64,000 nucleotides of DNA, taken from Desulfovibrionaceae bacterium. GTDB taxonomy: Bacteria > Desulfobacterota > Desulfovibrionia > Desulfovibrionales > Desulfovibrionaceae. Of this stretch, positions 1 to 10,567 are shown piece by piece (the stretch's first letter is position 1; the number at the start of each line of letters is the position of its first letter). The stretch lies in the NCBI GenBank assembly GCA_031082225.1, contig JAVHLG010000002.1, positions 75,591 to 139,590 on the forward strand, read 5' to 3'. A program made the translations under genes and the position numbers. The notes below the pieces were generated by a model. The model searched no databases, had not been told where the DNA came from, and saw nothing but the letters and a program-made list of their open reading frames with translations.

Positions 1-529
1 CCGGATTTATGGACAGATAGCGGCCCTGGGGCGAGGACCGGAAGACGCCCACCGGGGCGGTCTCGAACAGATCCCGATACCGCTTTTCGCTCTCGCGCAG
101 TTTTTCTTCAACCAGCTTGCGCGCGGTGATGTCCGTATGCGCCCCGACGATGCGCAGGGCCCGGCCGTCGCCGTTGCGGCGCAGGGCCCGGCCCCGGGAA
201 TAGATCCACGTGTAGTCGCCGCCCTTTGTCCGCAGGCGGAACTCAATCTCGTAACTGGCGGATCGGCCTTCCACATAGTCCCGGTAGGCGGTCTGGAATC
301 GTTCGAGGTCGTCGGGATGGATGTGGTCCACGCAAAAGCACCCGAAATCGGACACCTCGCCTTGCCGGTAGCCGAGCATCTCCGCCCAGCGGTCGGAATA
401 TTGGAAGCTGTCGCTTTCCAGGTCATAGTCCCAGATGCCGTCGTTGGCGGCTTTGAGGATGCCCTCCAGGTAGTCCTGGTTCCTCTGGCAGGAGGCATCA
501 TGCAGCGGATTGGCCATGGCGGTCTCCAT
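1..529 (-). CDS. PAS-domain signalling protein (N-terminal part, truncated by window start), probably sensor kinase
   Basis: Reverse-strand reading METAMANPLHDASCQRNQDYLEGILKAANDGIWDYDLESDSFQYSDRWAEMLGYRQGEV...RGRALRRNGDGRALRIVGAHTDITARKLVEEKLRESEKRYRDLFETAPVG: PAS/PAC pattern. The ORF track lists only other frames here. Confidence 0.8.
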   Translation of the reverse strand, partial: METAMANPLHDASCQRNQDYLEGILKAANDGIWDYDLESDSFQYSDRWAEMLGYRQGEVSDFGCFCVDHIHPDDLERFQTAYRDYVEGRSASYEIEFRLRTKGGDYTWIYSRGRALRRNGDGRALRIVGAHTDITARKLVEEKLRESEKRYRDLFETAPVGVFRSSPQGRYLSINP

Positions 530-1213
530 CGCCCTGCAGGCGGATCAGTCCAACATCGGACATGATGCATCTTTGTACGCGTGCATCCCCCCTCGAGACA
601 ACCGAAATCTTGTATTGCCTGGTCGATGACCCGTTTTCGACGTGAGATTCCGCTGGGATTGCATTTCGCGCTCCGGCCCTGGGGCCTGGACGTTACGCCG
701 TGGCCAGGGAGCCCTCTGTCGCAGGCCTGGTTGCATTTTTCGGAGATTTTCTTGCATTTCGGATGATTGGCGCATGTTGTCCAAAAAAAAGCGGCAGGGT
801 GGTTGACTTTGTCGTGATGATTTGATGAAATATAGGAAGAATTCTATTTTGTTGCATGAATTGGTTGTTCCTCCCATGCTCTCTTTCGGATGGGATTTGT
901 CCCGCTGCGCTCGCTCGCTGGAGGGAAAACCAATGGCCGTTTTGAGACATTTCATGGAATACCAGCGGGCCGACAGGCCTGGCGGCACCTATTCCCCCCG
1001 CGTCACCAATCCGCCGACTTTCGCCACGCTCTTTCGTTGACATCTTGTCCAATAGTTCCGTTGTCAGTAGTCATTGTATGTCATATCGCACGGATATGAT
1101 TCGGTAAGTGCGTGCCCGAGCAGGCTGTGGCCCAATGAAAATTTTCCGGATGTACAGATATCGAGAGTGTAATTTCGAAGAAGAGAAAGTGGATCGGACA
1201 GCTCAAAAGTATA

Positions 1214-1227
1214 TTGAGCTAGATCAA
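1214..1227. promoter_or_regulatory. CRP/FNR-family-like palindrome TTGAGCTAGATCAA
   Basis: 9 of 10 matches to the FNR consensus TTGAT-N4-ATCAA, 38 bp upstream of the 1266 start codon in an AT-rich leader. Confidence 0.4.
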
Positions 1228-1265
1228 ATTTTTAAATCATTATAACTGCAGGAAATGGAAATATT

Positions 1266-3494
1266 ATGTTTAATAATAGAAAATTGACTCGAGCAATTTT
1301 CGCTGTATTTTGCGTCATATTTACAAGTATAGCTGTTCTTATTAATATATCGTATGCTGACGAAGAATGGACTCAAATAACAATCAAATCTCCTTTTCAA
1401 GATGCAACAGGAATTGCAGCCGCAGACATCGATGGTGACGGCGACATGGATGTGTTCGGGTTGTCAGGGGACAGTGGAAATACCGTCGCCTGGTTTGAAA
1501 ATACGGACGGGATCGGGGCAGCATGGGTGATGCACACCATCGAGAATAGATTTTCATATCCCCATGGCTTGAAAGTTTCAGATGTTGATGGCGATGGCGA
1601 CGTGGATCTCGTTGTCGCTTCCCATCTCGGGAACAAGGTCGTGTGGTTTGAGAATGCTGACGGCGCGGGAGGGGCCTGGGTCAAACATACCATCGACGAC
1701 TATCTGGGATATGCCGGAACGGTTGAGGTTGCGGACCTGGATGGTGACGTTGACCCGGATGTATTGGCTATTGGGTGGTATACCAACGAGCTGGCCTGGT
1801 ATGAAAATCCCGGTACCAGGGATGGGGACTGGGAAAAACGTGTCGTCGATCCGACGTTTACCGCTTCCCCGCGTGGATTGAGCGCCAAGGATGTCGATGG
1901 TGATGGGGACATGGATTTTTTTTCTACAGCCTACGATACCGGCAAGGTCGTATGGTTTCAGAATGCCGACGGCAAGGCAACGACATGGACACGCCATGAC
2001 GTTGCGAGCGGTTTCTCCGGAGCGCATCAGGTTTCAGGTGCGGATATCGATGGAGATGGCGATATGGACGTTATCGCGTCGGGACATACGGCCGCGATGT
2101 TTGCCTGGTTTGAGAATAAGGATGGTCAGGGTCTGACATGGCAGACACATTACATCCTGCAATACATGAGTGGAGCAATGGATGTAAATGCTGCCGATAT
2201 CGACGGAGATGGTGATTTCGATGCCGTCGTTTCGGCCATTCTTGGTGATGTTGTGGCATATTTTGAGAATAAGGATGGCGTTGGCGGGTCATGGACAACG
2301 CATTTCCTCTCGGAAAGCTATGATTCTGCCGCAGATGTTGGCGTCGCAGACATGGATGGTGACGGCGACACGGATATTATAAGCTCCGGGAGAGGGGCGG
2401 GTCAACTGACATGGTGGCGGAACGATAGGCCGCCAGCACTCTCCGTACAGTCGCTTTCCCTGGAGTATGGCTGGTCGTTTGCGACAGGAAACACTGTAAC
2501 ACTTACAGGATTCATTCTGGACGGCGAAACGCCTTTTGCGAACAAGGTGGTAGGAGCAGATGATCCAATAGGCGCCGTTTGCAATGCTGCATACTTTACT
2601 ACGGATTCATCCGGCCGCTTCCAAATCGTATGGAACCATGTCGACTACGCTGCGTTGGGAAATGCAGCTCAGCAATTGACATTTTATGCGAGTGGATATT
2701 CGCCCATGCGCTTTTCTTTGGTCGTCCGGAACCCTAACGAAAATACCAAGGGATATTGGGTGAATGAGCGAAATCCCTATGGAACGATTGGACATGGTTA
2801 CGTAACGCACAGCGCGGGTCTCCTGACTGCCGCGATAATGAATTATTCCGCCTGTACATCCGCAAACAAGCCTACAGAAAAGGAGCGTCTCAAATCCATG
2901 GGGTATTTTGGACGATTGGCTACCATCTATCCAAAGTATCGTGAACAGATCAAACGATCCGTGGAAAGTTATGAGCCAGCGGAAGACGTCCTTTTCATCA
3001 AGGATGTTGCTGGATCGACAGGAGTCAACCAGGTGGATGCGATTGTTGCCGCCAAAACGCTTCTGGATGCCGCCCTTGGCCTTCGGTCCGAGTACATGAT
3101 CGGCATTTCCGCTCTGCTCCAGGCCTCGACCTTGCCATCTGGGGTCGTTGACATAGTCGATCAGTATGTGAAAAAAGACGTCAAAATGGTGACTGTGGTT
3201 TCCGCAAAACTTGATGAAGGGTTGGCCCATGTGGGGTATATCATTTCACTCCCCGCTCTGATGCTGACATCATCCATGGATAGTGTTCATGTGCAATCTC
3301 CGGATGGCAGTTGGACATACTACCAGAATGGTCAGGTGTTACGTCAGGATAAGCTGAAATCAGCAGATGATATTGCAAATGTTGTTTTTGTTTTCAAGAC
3401 AACGGACGGATATACGAATTCGATAACGGTTGGCAATGGGAACGGAAACGCTGGGGTGGCGACCGTCGGCAATATGCTGTTGCTCATGAACTGA
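1266..3494 (+). CDS. Exported FG-GAP/VCBS-repeat protein with uncharacterised C-terminal half
   Basis: Signal peptide-like N-terminus; seven D-x-DGDGD repeats; tail GVATVGNMLLLMN. Confidence 0.85.
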   Translation: MFNNRKLTRAIFAVFCVIFTSIAVLINISYADEEWTQITIKSPFQDATGIAAADIDGDGDMDVFGLSGDSGNTVAWFENTDGIGAAWVMHTIENRFSYPHGLKVSDVDGDGDVDLVVASHLGNKVVWFENADGAGGAWVKHTIDDYLGYAGTVEVADLDGDVDPDVLAIGWYTNELAWYENPGTRDGDWEKRVVDPTFTASPRGLSAKDVDGDGDMDFFSTAYDTGKVVWFQNADGKATTWTRHDVASGFSGAHQVSGADIDGDGDMDVIASGHTAAMFAWFENKDGQGLTWQTHYILQYMSGAMDVNAADIDGDGDFDAVVSAILGDVVAYFENKDGVGGSWTTHFLSESYDSAADVGVADMDGDGDTDIISSGRGAGQLTWWRNDRPPALSVQSLSLEYGWSFATGNTVTLTGFILDGETPFANKVVGADDPIGAVCNAAYFTTDSSGRFQIVWNHVDYAALGNAAQQLTFYASGYSPMRFSLVVRNPNENTKGYWVNERNPYGTIGHGYVTHSAGLLTAAIMNYSACTSANKPTEKERLKSMGYFGRLATIYPKYREQIKRSVESYEPAEDVLFIKDVAGSTGVNQVDAIVAAKTLLDAALGLRSEYMIGISALLQASTLPSGVVDIVDQYVKKDVKMVTVVSAKLDEGLAHVGYIISLPALMLTSSMDSVHVQSPDGSWTYYQNGQVLRQDKLKSADDIANVVFVFKTTDGYTNSITVGNGNGNAGVATVGNMLLLMN
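1425..2400 (+). repeat. Seven in-frame FG-GAP repeats with 153-156 bp period
   Basis: Motif GA(C/T)-x-GA(T/C)GG(T/C)GA(T/C) begins at 1425, 1581, 1734, 1890, 2043, 2196 and 2349. Confidence 0.85.
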
Positions 3495-3700
3495 AACGCA
3501 ACGGTGTCCGTGGGGCTGGTCCTGCCTGGACTGCCCAGCCCGAAATGAGCGGCAGCGCCTTTGGTCGAGCGGGAAAGGGCCGCTTTGATCGGGGTGCGCC
3601 GGATATCCCCTGCAGACAGCGGGGCCGGGGAGGCGACAGCCTTCCCGGCCTTTTCGATCTGGGAGGAGGGAGGGCCTTTGGGGCCGCGGCCCGGCGCGAC

Positions 3701-3940
3701 TCAGGACGCCGCGCCCAGTCGCAGCCGCTTGATGGCGTTTTGGCGGATGAGGATCTCCGTCTCCAGGCGCAGTTTGTCCTGCTGGGCCTCGAAGATCTCC
3801 CCCGGGAAATAGACCCCGTTTTTGAAATCCTCCCGGGCCCGCAACTCCCGGATGCGTTCCTCCACGGCCTTTTTCTCGGCGGCAAACGCCGTCATTTCCG
3901 CCTCGGCGGCGGCGATGGCCTGCTCGATGTCTTTGTTCAT
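3701..3940 (-). CDS. Small coiled-coil hypothetical protein
   Basis: MNKDIEQAIAAAEAEMTAFAAEKKAVEERIRELRAREDFKNGVYFPGEIFEAQQDKLRLETEIL...; GAGGAG upstream of ATG. Confidence 0.7.
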   Translation of the reverse strand: MNKDIEQAIAAAEAEMTAFAAEKKAVEERIRELRAREDFKNGVYFPGEIFEAQQDKLRLETEILIRQNAIKRLRLGAAS

Positions 3941-4052
3941 GCGCTCCTCATAACGATCTGCCGGGCCGGGAACGACTGTCGGCGCGCCGTTTCGTCCGGC
4001 GGCATGGCCGCCGTGGGCGGCGTGGCGCGCCGGTGTCGCCCGGGGCGTATCG

Positions 4053-5417
4053 TCAGTCTGCAAAAACCCGCAGGGTCTTGATGTTCACGAATTCGCGGAT
4101 GCCGAATTCCGACAACTCCCGGCCGTAGCCGGAGTTTTTCACCCCGCCAAACGGCAGGCCCGGCTCCGACTTGGTCATGCCGTTTATGGTCACGGTCCCG
4201 GCCTCGATCGAGCGGGCCATGGTCCGGGCCCGGTCCACGTCCTCGGTCCAGATGCCCGCGCCCAGGCCGTAGGGCGTGTCGTTGGCCAGAAACAGGGCAT
4301 GCTCGGCATCCTCGGCCACGAGAAGGGCCGCGGCCGGTCCGAACAGCTCCTCGTCGTAGGCGGGCATGCCCGGGGCCACGTCGGCGAGGAGCGTGGGCTC
4401 GTGGAAAAATCCCGGGCCGGGGACGGCATGGCCGCCGAGCACAAGCCGCGCCCCCATGGCCAGGCATGTCCCGATCTGTGTCGACAGGGCCTGGCGCAGA
4501 TCATCCCGGGCCATGGGCCCAAGGGTCGTGGCCGGGTCCAGCGGGTCGCCCGGCACATAGCGGGACATGGCCGCGACGAGCAGTTCGGTGAAGCGCTCCG
4601 CCACCGGCCGCTCCACGATGAACCGCTTGGAGGCGATGCACACCTGGCCGCAGCCCTGCAGCCTGGCGGCGGCCCCGGTGCGGGCGGCGGCGGACAGATC
4701 CGCGTCGGCCAAGACGATGCACGGGTCCGAGCCGCCAAGCTCCAGCACGCTTTTTTTGAGATGCTTCCCGGCCAGGGCGGCCACGGACCGTCCGGCCCGC
4801 ACGCTGCCCGTCAGGCTCACCCCGCGCACCCCGGGATGGGCGATGACCGACTCCACCAGGTCAAGCGGGATCAGAAGCGTCCGGAAGACGTTCTCCGGGA
4901 ACCCGGCCCGGCAAAACAGCTCCTCCACGGCCAGGGCGCAGCCGCAGACGCCCGGGGCGTGCTTGAGGACCACGGCGTTGCCGGCCATGACCGCCGGGGC
5001 CGCAAACCGGATGGCCTGCCAGAAGGGGAAGTTCCAGGGCATGATGCCAAGGATCGTCCCCAGGGGCTCGAAGGTCACAAAGGACTCGGCCACGATCGAG
5101 CGCACCGGCGTGGGGGCCAGCATGGCCTCGGCGCGTTTGGCGTAGTAGGTGCAGACCTGGGCGCATTTTCTGACCTCGGCCTCGGCCTCGCCCACGAGCT
5201 TGCCCATCTCGGCGGTGATCAGCCGGGCATGGGCCGGGGCCTCGGCCACGAGCAGTTCGGCCAGGGCGGTCATGCACCGGGCGCGCCCGGCGAAGGTGGT
5301 CCGGGAAAAATCCCTGGCGGCGCGCGCGACGTCGTCAAGGATGGCCGCGCACTCGGCCGGGCCGTGTTCGGGGTAGTTCCGGATGAGCTGCCCCGTGGCC
5401 GGATTGACGCTTTGCAC
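4053..5417 (-). CDS. NAD(P)-dependent aldehyde dehydrogenase (succinate-semialdehyde dehydrogenase-like)
   Basis: PWNFPFWQAIRFAAPAVMAGNAVVLKHA, ELGGSDPCIVLADADL, GCGQVCIASKRFIVE motifs; GTG start after GGGAGG. Confidence 0.9.
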   Translation of the reverse strand: MQSVNPATGQLIRNYPEHGPAECAAILDDVARAARDFSRTTFAGRARCMTALAELLVAEAPAHARLITAEMGKLVGEAEAEVRKCAQVCTYYAKRAEAMLAPTPVRSIVAESFVTFEPLGTILGIMPWNFPFWQAIRFAAPAVMAGNAVVLKHAPGVCGCALAVEELFCRAGFPENVFRTLLIPLDLVESVIAHPGVRGVSLTGSVRAGRSVAALAGKHLKKSVLELGGSDPCIVLADADLSAAARTGAAARLQGCGQVCIASKRFIVERPVAERFTELLVAAMSRYVPGDPLDPATTLGPMARDDLRQALSTQIGTCLAMGARLVLGGHAVPGPGFFHEPTLLADVAPGMPAYDEELFGPAAALLVAEDAEHALFLANDTPYGLGAGIWTEDVDRARTMARSIEAGTVTINGMTKSEPGLPFGGVKNSGYGRELSEFGIREFVNIKTLRVFAD

Positions 5418-5604
5418 CGTACATCCTCCCTGGCATGAAAACTGCGGCGGGGAGGGCGCTGGCGCGCCGTTTCCCCTGCGCAAGGACCGCGTTGTATCCC
5501 TTTCGGCCGCGCATGGCGAGTCCGGGGGAGACAGCGGTCCCGGACGGTTTGGCACGGTCTGCCTCTCTTTACAATACACATCCCAGTGCGTATTTTCATT
5601 GTCC

Positions 5605-5799
5605 ATGAACAGCGCCGAGCTCGTCAGGATTCTGGAGGCCGCCGGATTCGTCTGTGTGGGAATTCGCGGCAGTCATCGGAAATTCCGGCATCCTGACGGG
5701 CGCATGACCATCGTCCCGCATCCGAAAAAGGATCTGGGCAAGGGGTTGGTCCACAAGATCCTGCACAAGGACGCCAGGCTCGACGCCAAGGAGGAATAA
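5605..5799 (+). CDS. hicA: HicA-family mRNA interferase toxin
   Basis: 64 aa MNSAELVRILEAAGFVCVGIRGSHRKFRHPDGRMTIVPHPKKDLGKGLVHKIL; dsRBD-like HicA pattern with conserved GSH; followed by HicB. Confidence 0.9.
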   Translation: MNSAELVRILEAAGFVCVGIRGSHRKFRHPDGRMTIVPHPKKDLGKGLVHKILHKDARLDAKEE

Positions 5800-5801
5800 C
5801 C

Positions 5802-6188
5802 ATGTATTTTCCAGCCGCCGTGTTCATCGAGGAGGGCAGGGCCTATGGCGTGACCCTGCCGGACATCCCGGGCTGCAACACCGCCGGGGACAGTCTGGAA
5901 GAGGCCCTGGCCAACGTCCAGGAGGCTGTGGAACTGGCCTGCGAGGGCCTGGACGCCCGCCCCGTCCCCCGGGGAATCGAGGCCTATGCCGCCGACCCCG
6001 GCTATGCCGGGGCGGTGTGGGCCATGGTCAACGTGGACCTGGGTTTTTTGGACCGGCGCACGGTTCGGGTGAACATCACCCTGCCCGCCGCAACCCTGGA
6101 GGAGATCGACCGGGCCGCCAGGGGCCGGGGGCTTTCGCGTTCGGCCTTCCTGGCCCATGCCGCCCGGCGCGAGATGGCCCGGGCCTGA
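5802..6188 (+). CDS. hicB: HicB-family antitoxin
   Basis: [45 protein letters not shown] plus C-terminal RHH-like [20 protein letters not shown]. Confidence 0.9.
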   Translation: MYFPAAVFIEEGRAYGVTLPDIPGCNTAGDSLEEALANVQEAVELACEGLDARPVPRGIEAYAADPGYAGAVWAMVNVDLGFLDRRTVRVNITLPAATLEEIDRAARGRGLSRSAFLAHAARREMARA

Positions 6189-6393
6189 CGCCGCGTCCTC
6201 AGACGCGCCTGGGCGTCGCGCCCGGCCACCCCCAAACGGACCACAGTGTTATTTTAAAAAGCGTTTCGTGTTCCCGGCCATCCCGGCCCAAGGCCCAATG
6301 ATTGACGCCGCGCCCGGCTTCCATTATGTGCCAGACCGACCTTTCACGCCACGCCAACCAAGCGGTCTGGCCGCCACGCACCCCCGGAGTCAG

Positions 6394-8199
6394 ATGGATA
6401 CGTCGGTCATTCGCAATTTCAGCATCATCGCCCACATCGATCACGGCAAGTCCACCCTTGCCGACCGCATCCTTGAAGTCACCGGGCTTTTGACCTCCCG
6501 GGACATGCGCGAGCAATACCTGGACCGCATGGACCTGGAGCGGGAGCGCGGCATCACCATCAAGGCCCAGACCGTACGCATCCCCTACACGGCTGCCGAC
6601 GGCACACACTACATCCTAAACCTCATCGACACCCCCGGGCATGTGGACTTCAGCTACGAGGTCTCGCGCAGCCTGTCGGCCTGCGAGGGCGCGCTTTTGG
6701 TGGTGGACGCCACCCAGGGCGTGGAGGCCCAGACCCTGGCCAACGTCTACCTGGCGCTGGACCACGACCTGGAGGTGGTCCCGGTCTTAAACAAGATCGA
6801 CCTGCAAAGCGCGGACGTGGAGGGGGTCAAGGCCCAGATCGAGGAGGGCATAGGCCTGGACTGCCACGATGCCCTGGCCGTCAGCGCCAAGACCGGCATG
6901 GGCGTGCCCGAGGTGCTGGAACGGCTCATCGCCAGGGTGCCGCCGCCCAAGGGCGACGCCGCAGCCCCCCTGCAGGCCCTTATCTTCGATTCCTGGTACG
7001 ACTCCTACCAGGGCGTGGTGGTGCTGTTCCGGATCATGCACGGCGGCATCGCCCTGGGCCAGAAGATCCGCATGTTCTCCACAGGCGCGGTCTACGAGGT
7101 CACCAGACTCGGGGCCTTTTCCCCGGGGCCGGTGGACATCCCCTCCATGGGGCCGGGCGAGGTGGGCTACCTGTGCGCCAGCATGAAGAACCTGCGCGAC
7201 GCCCGGGTGGGCGACACCATCACCGACGCCAAAAACCCGGCCGCCGCCCCGCTCCCCGGCTTCAAGGACGTCAAGCCCATGGTCTTTTGCGGGCTGTATC
7301 CCGTGGAGGCGGCGGAATACGAAATTTTAAAATCCGCCCTGGAAAAGCTCCAGTTAAACGACGCGGCCTTCACCTACGAGCCCGAGACCTCCCAGGCGTT
7401 GGGCTTCGGCTTCCGGTGCGGTTTCCTGGGGCTTTTGCACATGGAGATCATCCAGGAGCGCCTGGAGCGGGAGTTCGGGGCCACGCTCATCGCCACCGCC
7501 CCCTCGGTCATCTACAAGGTGGACAAGACCGACGGCACGGAGCTTTTCATCGACAACCCGAGCAAGCTGCCCAAGTCCCAGGAGATCGCCACCCTGTCCG
7601 AGCCCTACGTGCGCATGGAGATCCATACGCCCAACGAGTTCGTGGGCGGCGTGTTCAAGCTGTGCGAGGAAAAGCGCGGCATCCAGAAGGACATCCGGTA
7701 CCTGACCTCCACCCGGGTGATCATCACCTACGAGATGCCGTTTGCCGAGATCGTCTATGACTTCTTCGACCGCTTAAAATCCGCCACCAAGGGCTACGCG
7801 TCGCTGGATTACGAGATCATCGACCACCGGGCCTCGGATCTGGTGCGCCTGGACATCATGATCAACGGCGACCCCGTGGACGCCCTGGCCACCATCGTGC
7901 ATCGCGAGAAGTCCTACCATTACGGCCGGGCCCTGGCCCTGCGGCTCAAGCGGTCCATCCCCCGACAGCTTTTCGAGGTCATCATCCAGGCCGCCATCGG
8001 CACCAAGATCATCGCCCGGGAGCGCAACTCGCCCTTGCGAAAAAACGTCATCGCCAAATGCTACGGCGGCGACATCACCCGCAAGCGCAAGCTTTTGGAA
8101 AAACAGAAGGAAGGCAAGCGCCGCATGAAGCGGATGGGCAACGTGGAGATCCCCCAGGAGGCCTTTCTGGCCGCGCTCAAGGCCGGGGACGACACCTGA
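6394..8199 (+). CDS. lepA: Elongation factor 4
   Basis: [28 protein letters not shown]..., full-length LepA architecture, ~601 aa. Confidence 0.97.
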   Translation: MDTSVIRNFSIIAHIDHGKSTLADRILEVTGLLTSRDMREQYLDRMDLERERGITIKAQTVRIPYTAADGTHYILNLIDTPGHVDFSYEVSRSLSACEGALLVVDATQGVEAQTLANVYLALDHDLEVVPVLNKIDLQSADVEGVKAQIEEGIGLDCHDALAVSAKTGMGVPEVLERLIARVPPPKGDAAAPLQALIFDSWYDSYQGVVVLFRIMHGGIALGQKIRMFSTGAVYEVTRLGAFSPGPVDIPSMGPGEVGYLCASMKNLRDARVGDTITDAKNPAAAPLPGFKDVKPMVFCGLYPVEAAEYEILKSALEKLQLNDAAFTYEPETSQALGFGFRCGFLGLLHMEIIQERLEREFGATLIATAPSVIYKVDKTDGTELFIDNPSKLPKSQEIATLSEPYVRMEIHTPNEFVGGVFKLCEEKRGIQKDIRYLTSTRVIITYEMPFAEIVYDFFDRLKSATKGYASLDYEIIDHRASDLVRLDIMINGDPVDALATIVHREKSYHYGRALALRLKRSIPRQLFEVIIQAAIGTKIIARERNSPLRKNVIAKCYGGDITRKRKLLEKQKEGKRRMKRMGNVEIPQEAFLAALKAGDDT

Positions 8200-8326
8200 T
8201 GCGGCCTCCGGCCATGCCGCATGGACGGCATGGACCGGCCAGATGCTTCGATACGTTTCGGAAACGGCCCAGTCCCCACCCTGCGGCGGGAGGGGACGAG
8301 GCCCGGCGCAACCAAAAGGAAAACGC

Positions 8327-8926
8327 ATGAACCCCAGATGGCAAAAGACGCTGCTTGAATACATTGAGGCCCTGGCCGTGGCCCTGGTCCTGGCCCTGGT
8401 CATCCGCACCTTCGTGGTCCAGGCCTTCAAGATCCCTTCCGGATCCATGCTGGAGACCCTGCAGATCGGCGACCACCTCCTGGTCAACAAGTTCCTCTAC
8501 GGCGTGAAGATGCCCTTTACCGGGTCCACGCTGTTTGACGTCGAGGAGCCGAAGCACGAGGACATCATCGTCTTCGAGTTTCCCGAAGACCCGGACAAGG
8601 ACTTCATCAAGCGCATCATCGGCGTCCCCGGCGACGTCATCGAGATCAAGGACAAAGAGGTCTACCGCAACGGCGAAAAGCTCGTCGAGCCCTACGTCCG
8701 CCACACCGATCCGCGCATCACCCCGCGCCGGGACATCTTCGGCCCGGTCACCGTGCCCGAGAACAAGTATTTTTGCATGGGCGACAACCGCGACGAATCC
8801 TACGACTCCCGTTTCTGGGGCTTCGTGGACCGGGACAAGATCAAGGGCAAGGCCTGGGTCATCTACTGGTCCTGGAACGGCATCCCCAACGTGCGCTTCG
8901 ACCGGATCGGCATGCTGGTGAAGTGA
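8327..8926 (+). CDS. lepB: Signal peptidase I
   Basis: FKIPSGSMLETLQIGDHLLVNKF, KRIIGVPGDVIEIKD, MGDNRDESYDSRFWGFV boxes; directly downstream of lepA. Confidence 0.96.
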   Translation: MNPRWQKTLLEYIEALAVALVLALVIRTFVVQAFKIPSGSMLETLQIGDHLLVNKFLYGVKMPFTGSTLFDVEEPKHEDIIVFEFPEDPDKDFIKRIIGVPGDVIEIKDKEVYRNGEKLVEPYVRHTDPRITPRRDIFGPVTVPENKYFCMGDNRDESYDSRFWGFVDRDKIKGKAWVIYWSWNGIPNVRFDRIGMLVK

Positions 8927-8930
8927 CGCC

Positions 8931-10466
8931 ATGCCTGTCCGGGTCGCCACCGCCGCGCTTTTAGGCATCGACGCCTTTCCGGTCGAGTTGGAGGTGGACC
9001 TGGCCCGGCAGGGACTTCCCTCCTTCGCCATGGTCGGGCTGGCCGAGGGCGCGGTGCGAGAGAGCAAGGAACGGGTGCTGGCGGCGCTGAAAAACAGCGG
9101 CTTCAAGCTCCCGGCGGCGCGCATCACCGTCAATCTGGCCCCGGCCGACATGCGAAAAGAGGGCAGCGCCTACGACCTGCCCCTGGCTGCGGCCCTTCTG
9201 GCCGCGGCCGGAGTCCTGCCCCCCGGGGCCGCCGACGGCCTGTTTTTGGCCGGGGAGCTGTCCCTGGCGGGCGAGGTCAAGCCCGTGCCCGGCATCCTGT
9301 CCATGGCCGTGCGGGCCCGGGAGATGGGCGCCCGGGGCATCCTGGTGCCCCGCGACAACGCCCGGGAGGCCGCCGTGGTCCGCGACCTGCCGGTCTACGG
9401 CCTGACCACCCTGGGCGAGGCCGTGGAGTTTTTGAGCGGCCAGCTCTCCCTTTGCCCCGAACCTCTGCCCGAAACCGATCCCGGCCCCGTGCCCGGGGAT
9501 TTCCAGGTGGACTTCTCCGAGGTCAAGGGCCAGCAGCACGCCAAGCGGGCCGTGGAGATCGCCGCCGCAGGCGGCCACAACCTGCTTTTCGTGGGGCCGC
9601 CGGGCAGCGGCAAGACCATGCTGGCCAAGCGCATCCCCACGGTGCTGCCGCCCTTGCGCTTCGACGAGGCCCTGGAGGTCACCAAGATCTACAGCGTGGC
9701 CGGGCAGCTTCCCCGCCAGGCCGCCCTGGTCGAGGCCCGGCCCTTCCGTTCGCCGCACCACACCATCTCCGACGCCGGGCTTATCGGCGGCGGCAGCCAC
9801 CCCCGGCCGGGCGAGGTGTCCATGGCCCACAAGGGGGTGCTTTTTTTAGACGAGCTGCCGGAATTCAAAAAATCCGTGCTGGAGGTGCTGCGCCAGCCCC
9901 TGGAGGACGGCAGGGTGACCATCGCCCGGGCGGCCATGTCCCTGACCTATCCGGCGGACTTCATGCTGGTGGCCGCGCTCAACCCCTGCCCCTGCGGCTA
10001 TCTGGGCGACCCGCGCCACGAATGCACCTGCTCGCCGCCGCAGATCCAGCGCTACCGCTCGCGCCTGTCCGGGCCGCTTCTGGACCGCATCGATTTGCAG
10101 GTGGAGGTTCCGGCCGTGCCGTACAAGGAACTGCGCCAGGAGGCCTCCCCCGTGGATTCCACGGCCATGCGGGGGCGGGTTCTGGCGGCCAGGGAGCGGC
10201 AGGCGGCGCGCTATGCCGGTGCGGCCATCCACGTCAACGCCGAACTGGTGGGGAGCCGTCTGTCGGCCTGCTGCAGGATCGACGACGAGGGGCATCGGTT
10301 TCTGGAGGGCGCGGTGAGAAGGCTTGGGCTGTCGGCCCGGTCGCATACCCGGATCTTGCGCATCGCCCGGACCATCGCCGACCTGGATGACGATGCGGCC
10401 ATCCGGGTGGAGCACCTGGCCGAGGCCGTGAATCTGCGGGGGCTGGATAGGCAGCGGGAGGCGTGA
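8931..10466 (+). CDS. YifB/ComM-family Mg-chelatase-like AAA ATPase
   Basis: MPVRVATAALLGIDAFPVELEVDLARQGLPSFAMVGLAEGAVRESKERV; Walker A GPPGSGKTML; ~511 aa. Confidence 0.95.
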   Translation: MPVRVATAALLGIDAFPVELEVDLARQGLPSFAMVGLAEGAVRESKERVLAALKNSGFKLPAARITVNLAPADMRKEGSAYDLPLAAALLAAAGVLPPGAADGLFLAGELSLAGEVKPVPGILSMAVRAREMGARGILVPRDNAREAAVVRDLPVYGLTTLGEAVEFLSGQLSLCPEPLPETDPGPVPGDFQVDFSEVKGQQHAKRAVEIAAAGGHNLLFVGPPGSGKTMLAKRIPTVLPPLRFDEALEVTKIYSVAGQLPRQAALVEARPFRSPHHTISDAGLIGGGSHPRPGEVSMAHKGVLFLDELPEFKKSVLEVLRQPLEDGRVTIARAAMSLTYPADFMLVAALNPCPCGYLGDPRHECTCSPPQIQRYRSRLSGPLLDRIDLQVEVPAVPYKELRQEASPVDSTAMRGRVLAARERQAARYAGAAIHVNAELVGSRLSACCRIDDEGHRFLEGAVRRLGLSARSHTRILRIARTIADLDDDAAIRVEHLAEAVNLRGLDRQREA

Positions 10467-10567
10467 GGGGGCTGTCCCGCCGCCAACTTCCGCCCAACCT
10501 CATCCAGCGCCGTGAAGGACCGGCCGCAGGGCCGTCGTACCAACCCCAGGGGCAATCCGCCGCCTCC

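Noticed and set aside
1425-2400. Regular ~154-bp spaced repeats as a possible CRISPR-like or satellite array
   Set aside because: Repeats are in-frame FG-GAP calcium-binding motifs with diverged DNA; no constant repeat/unique spacer structure.
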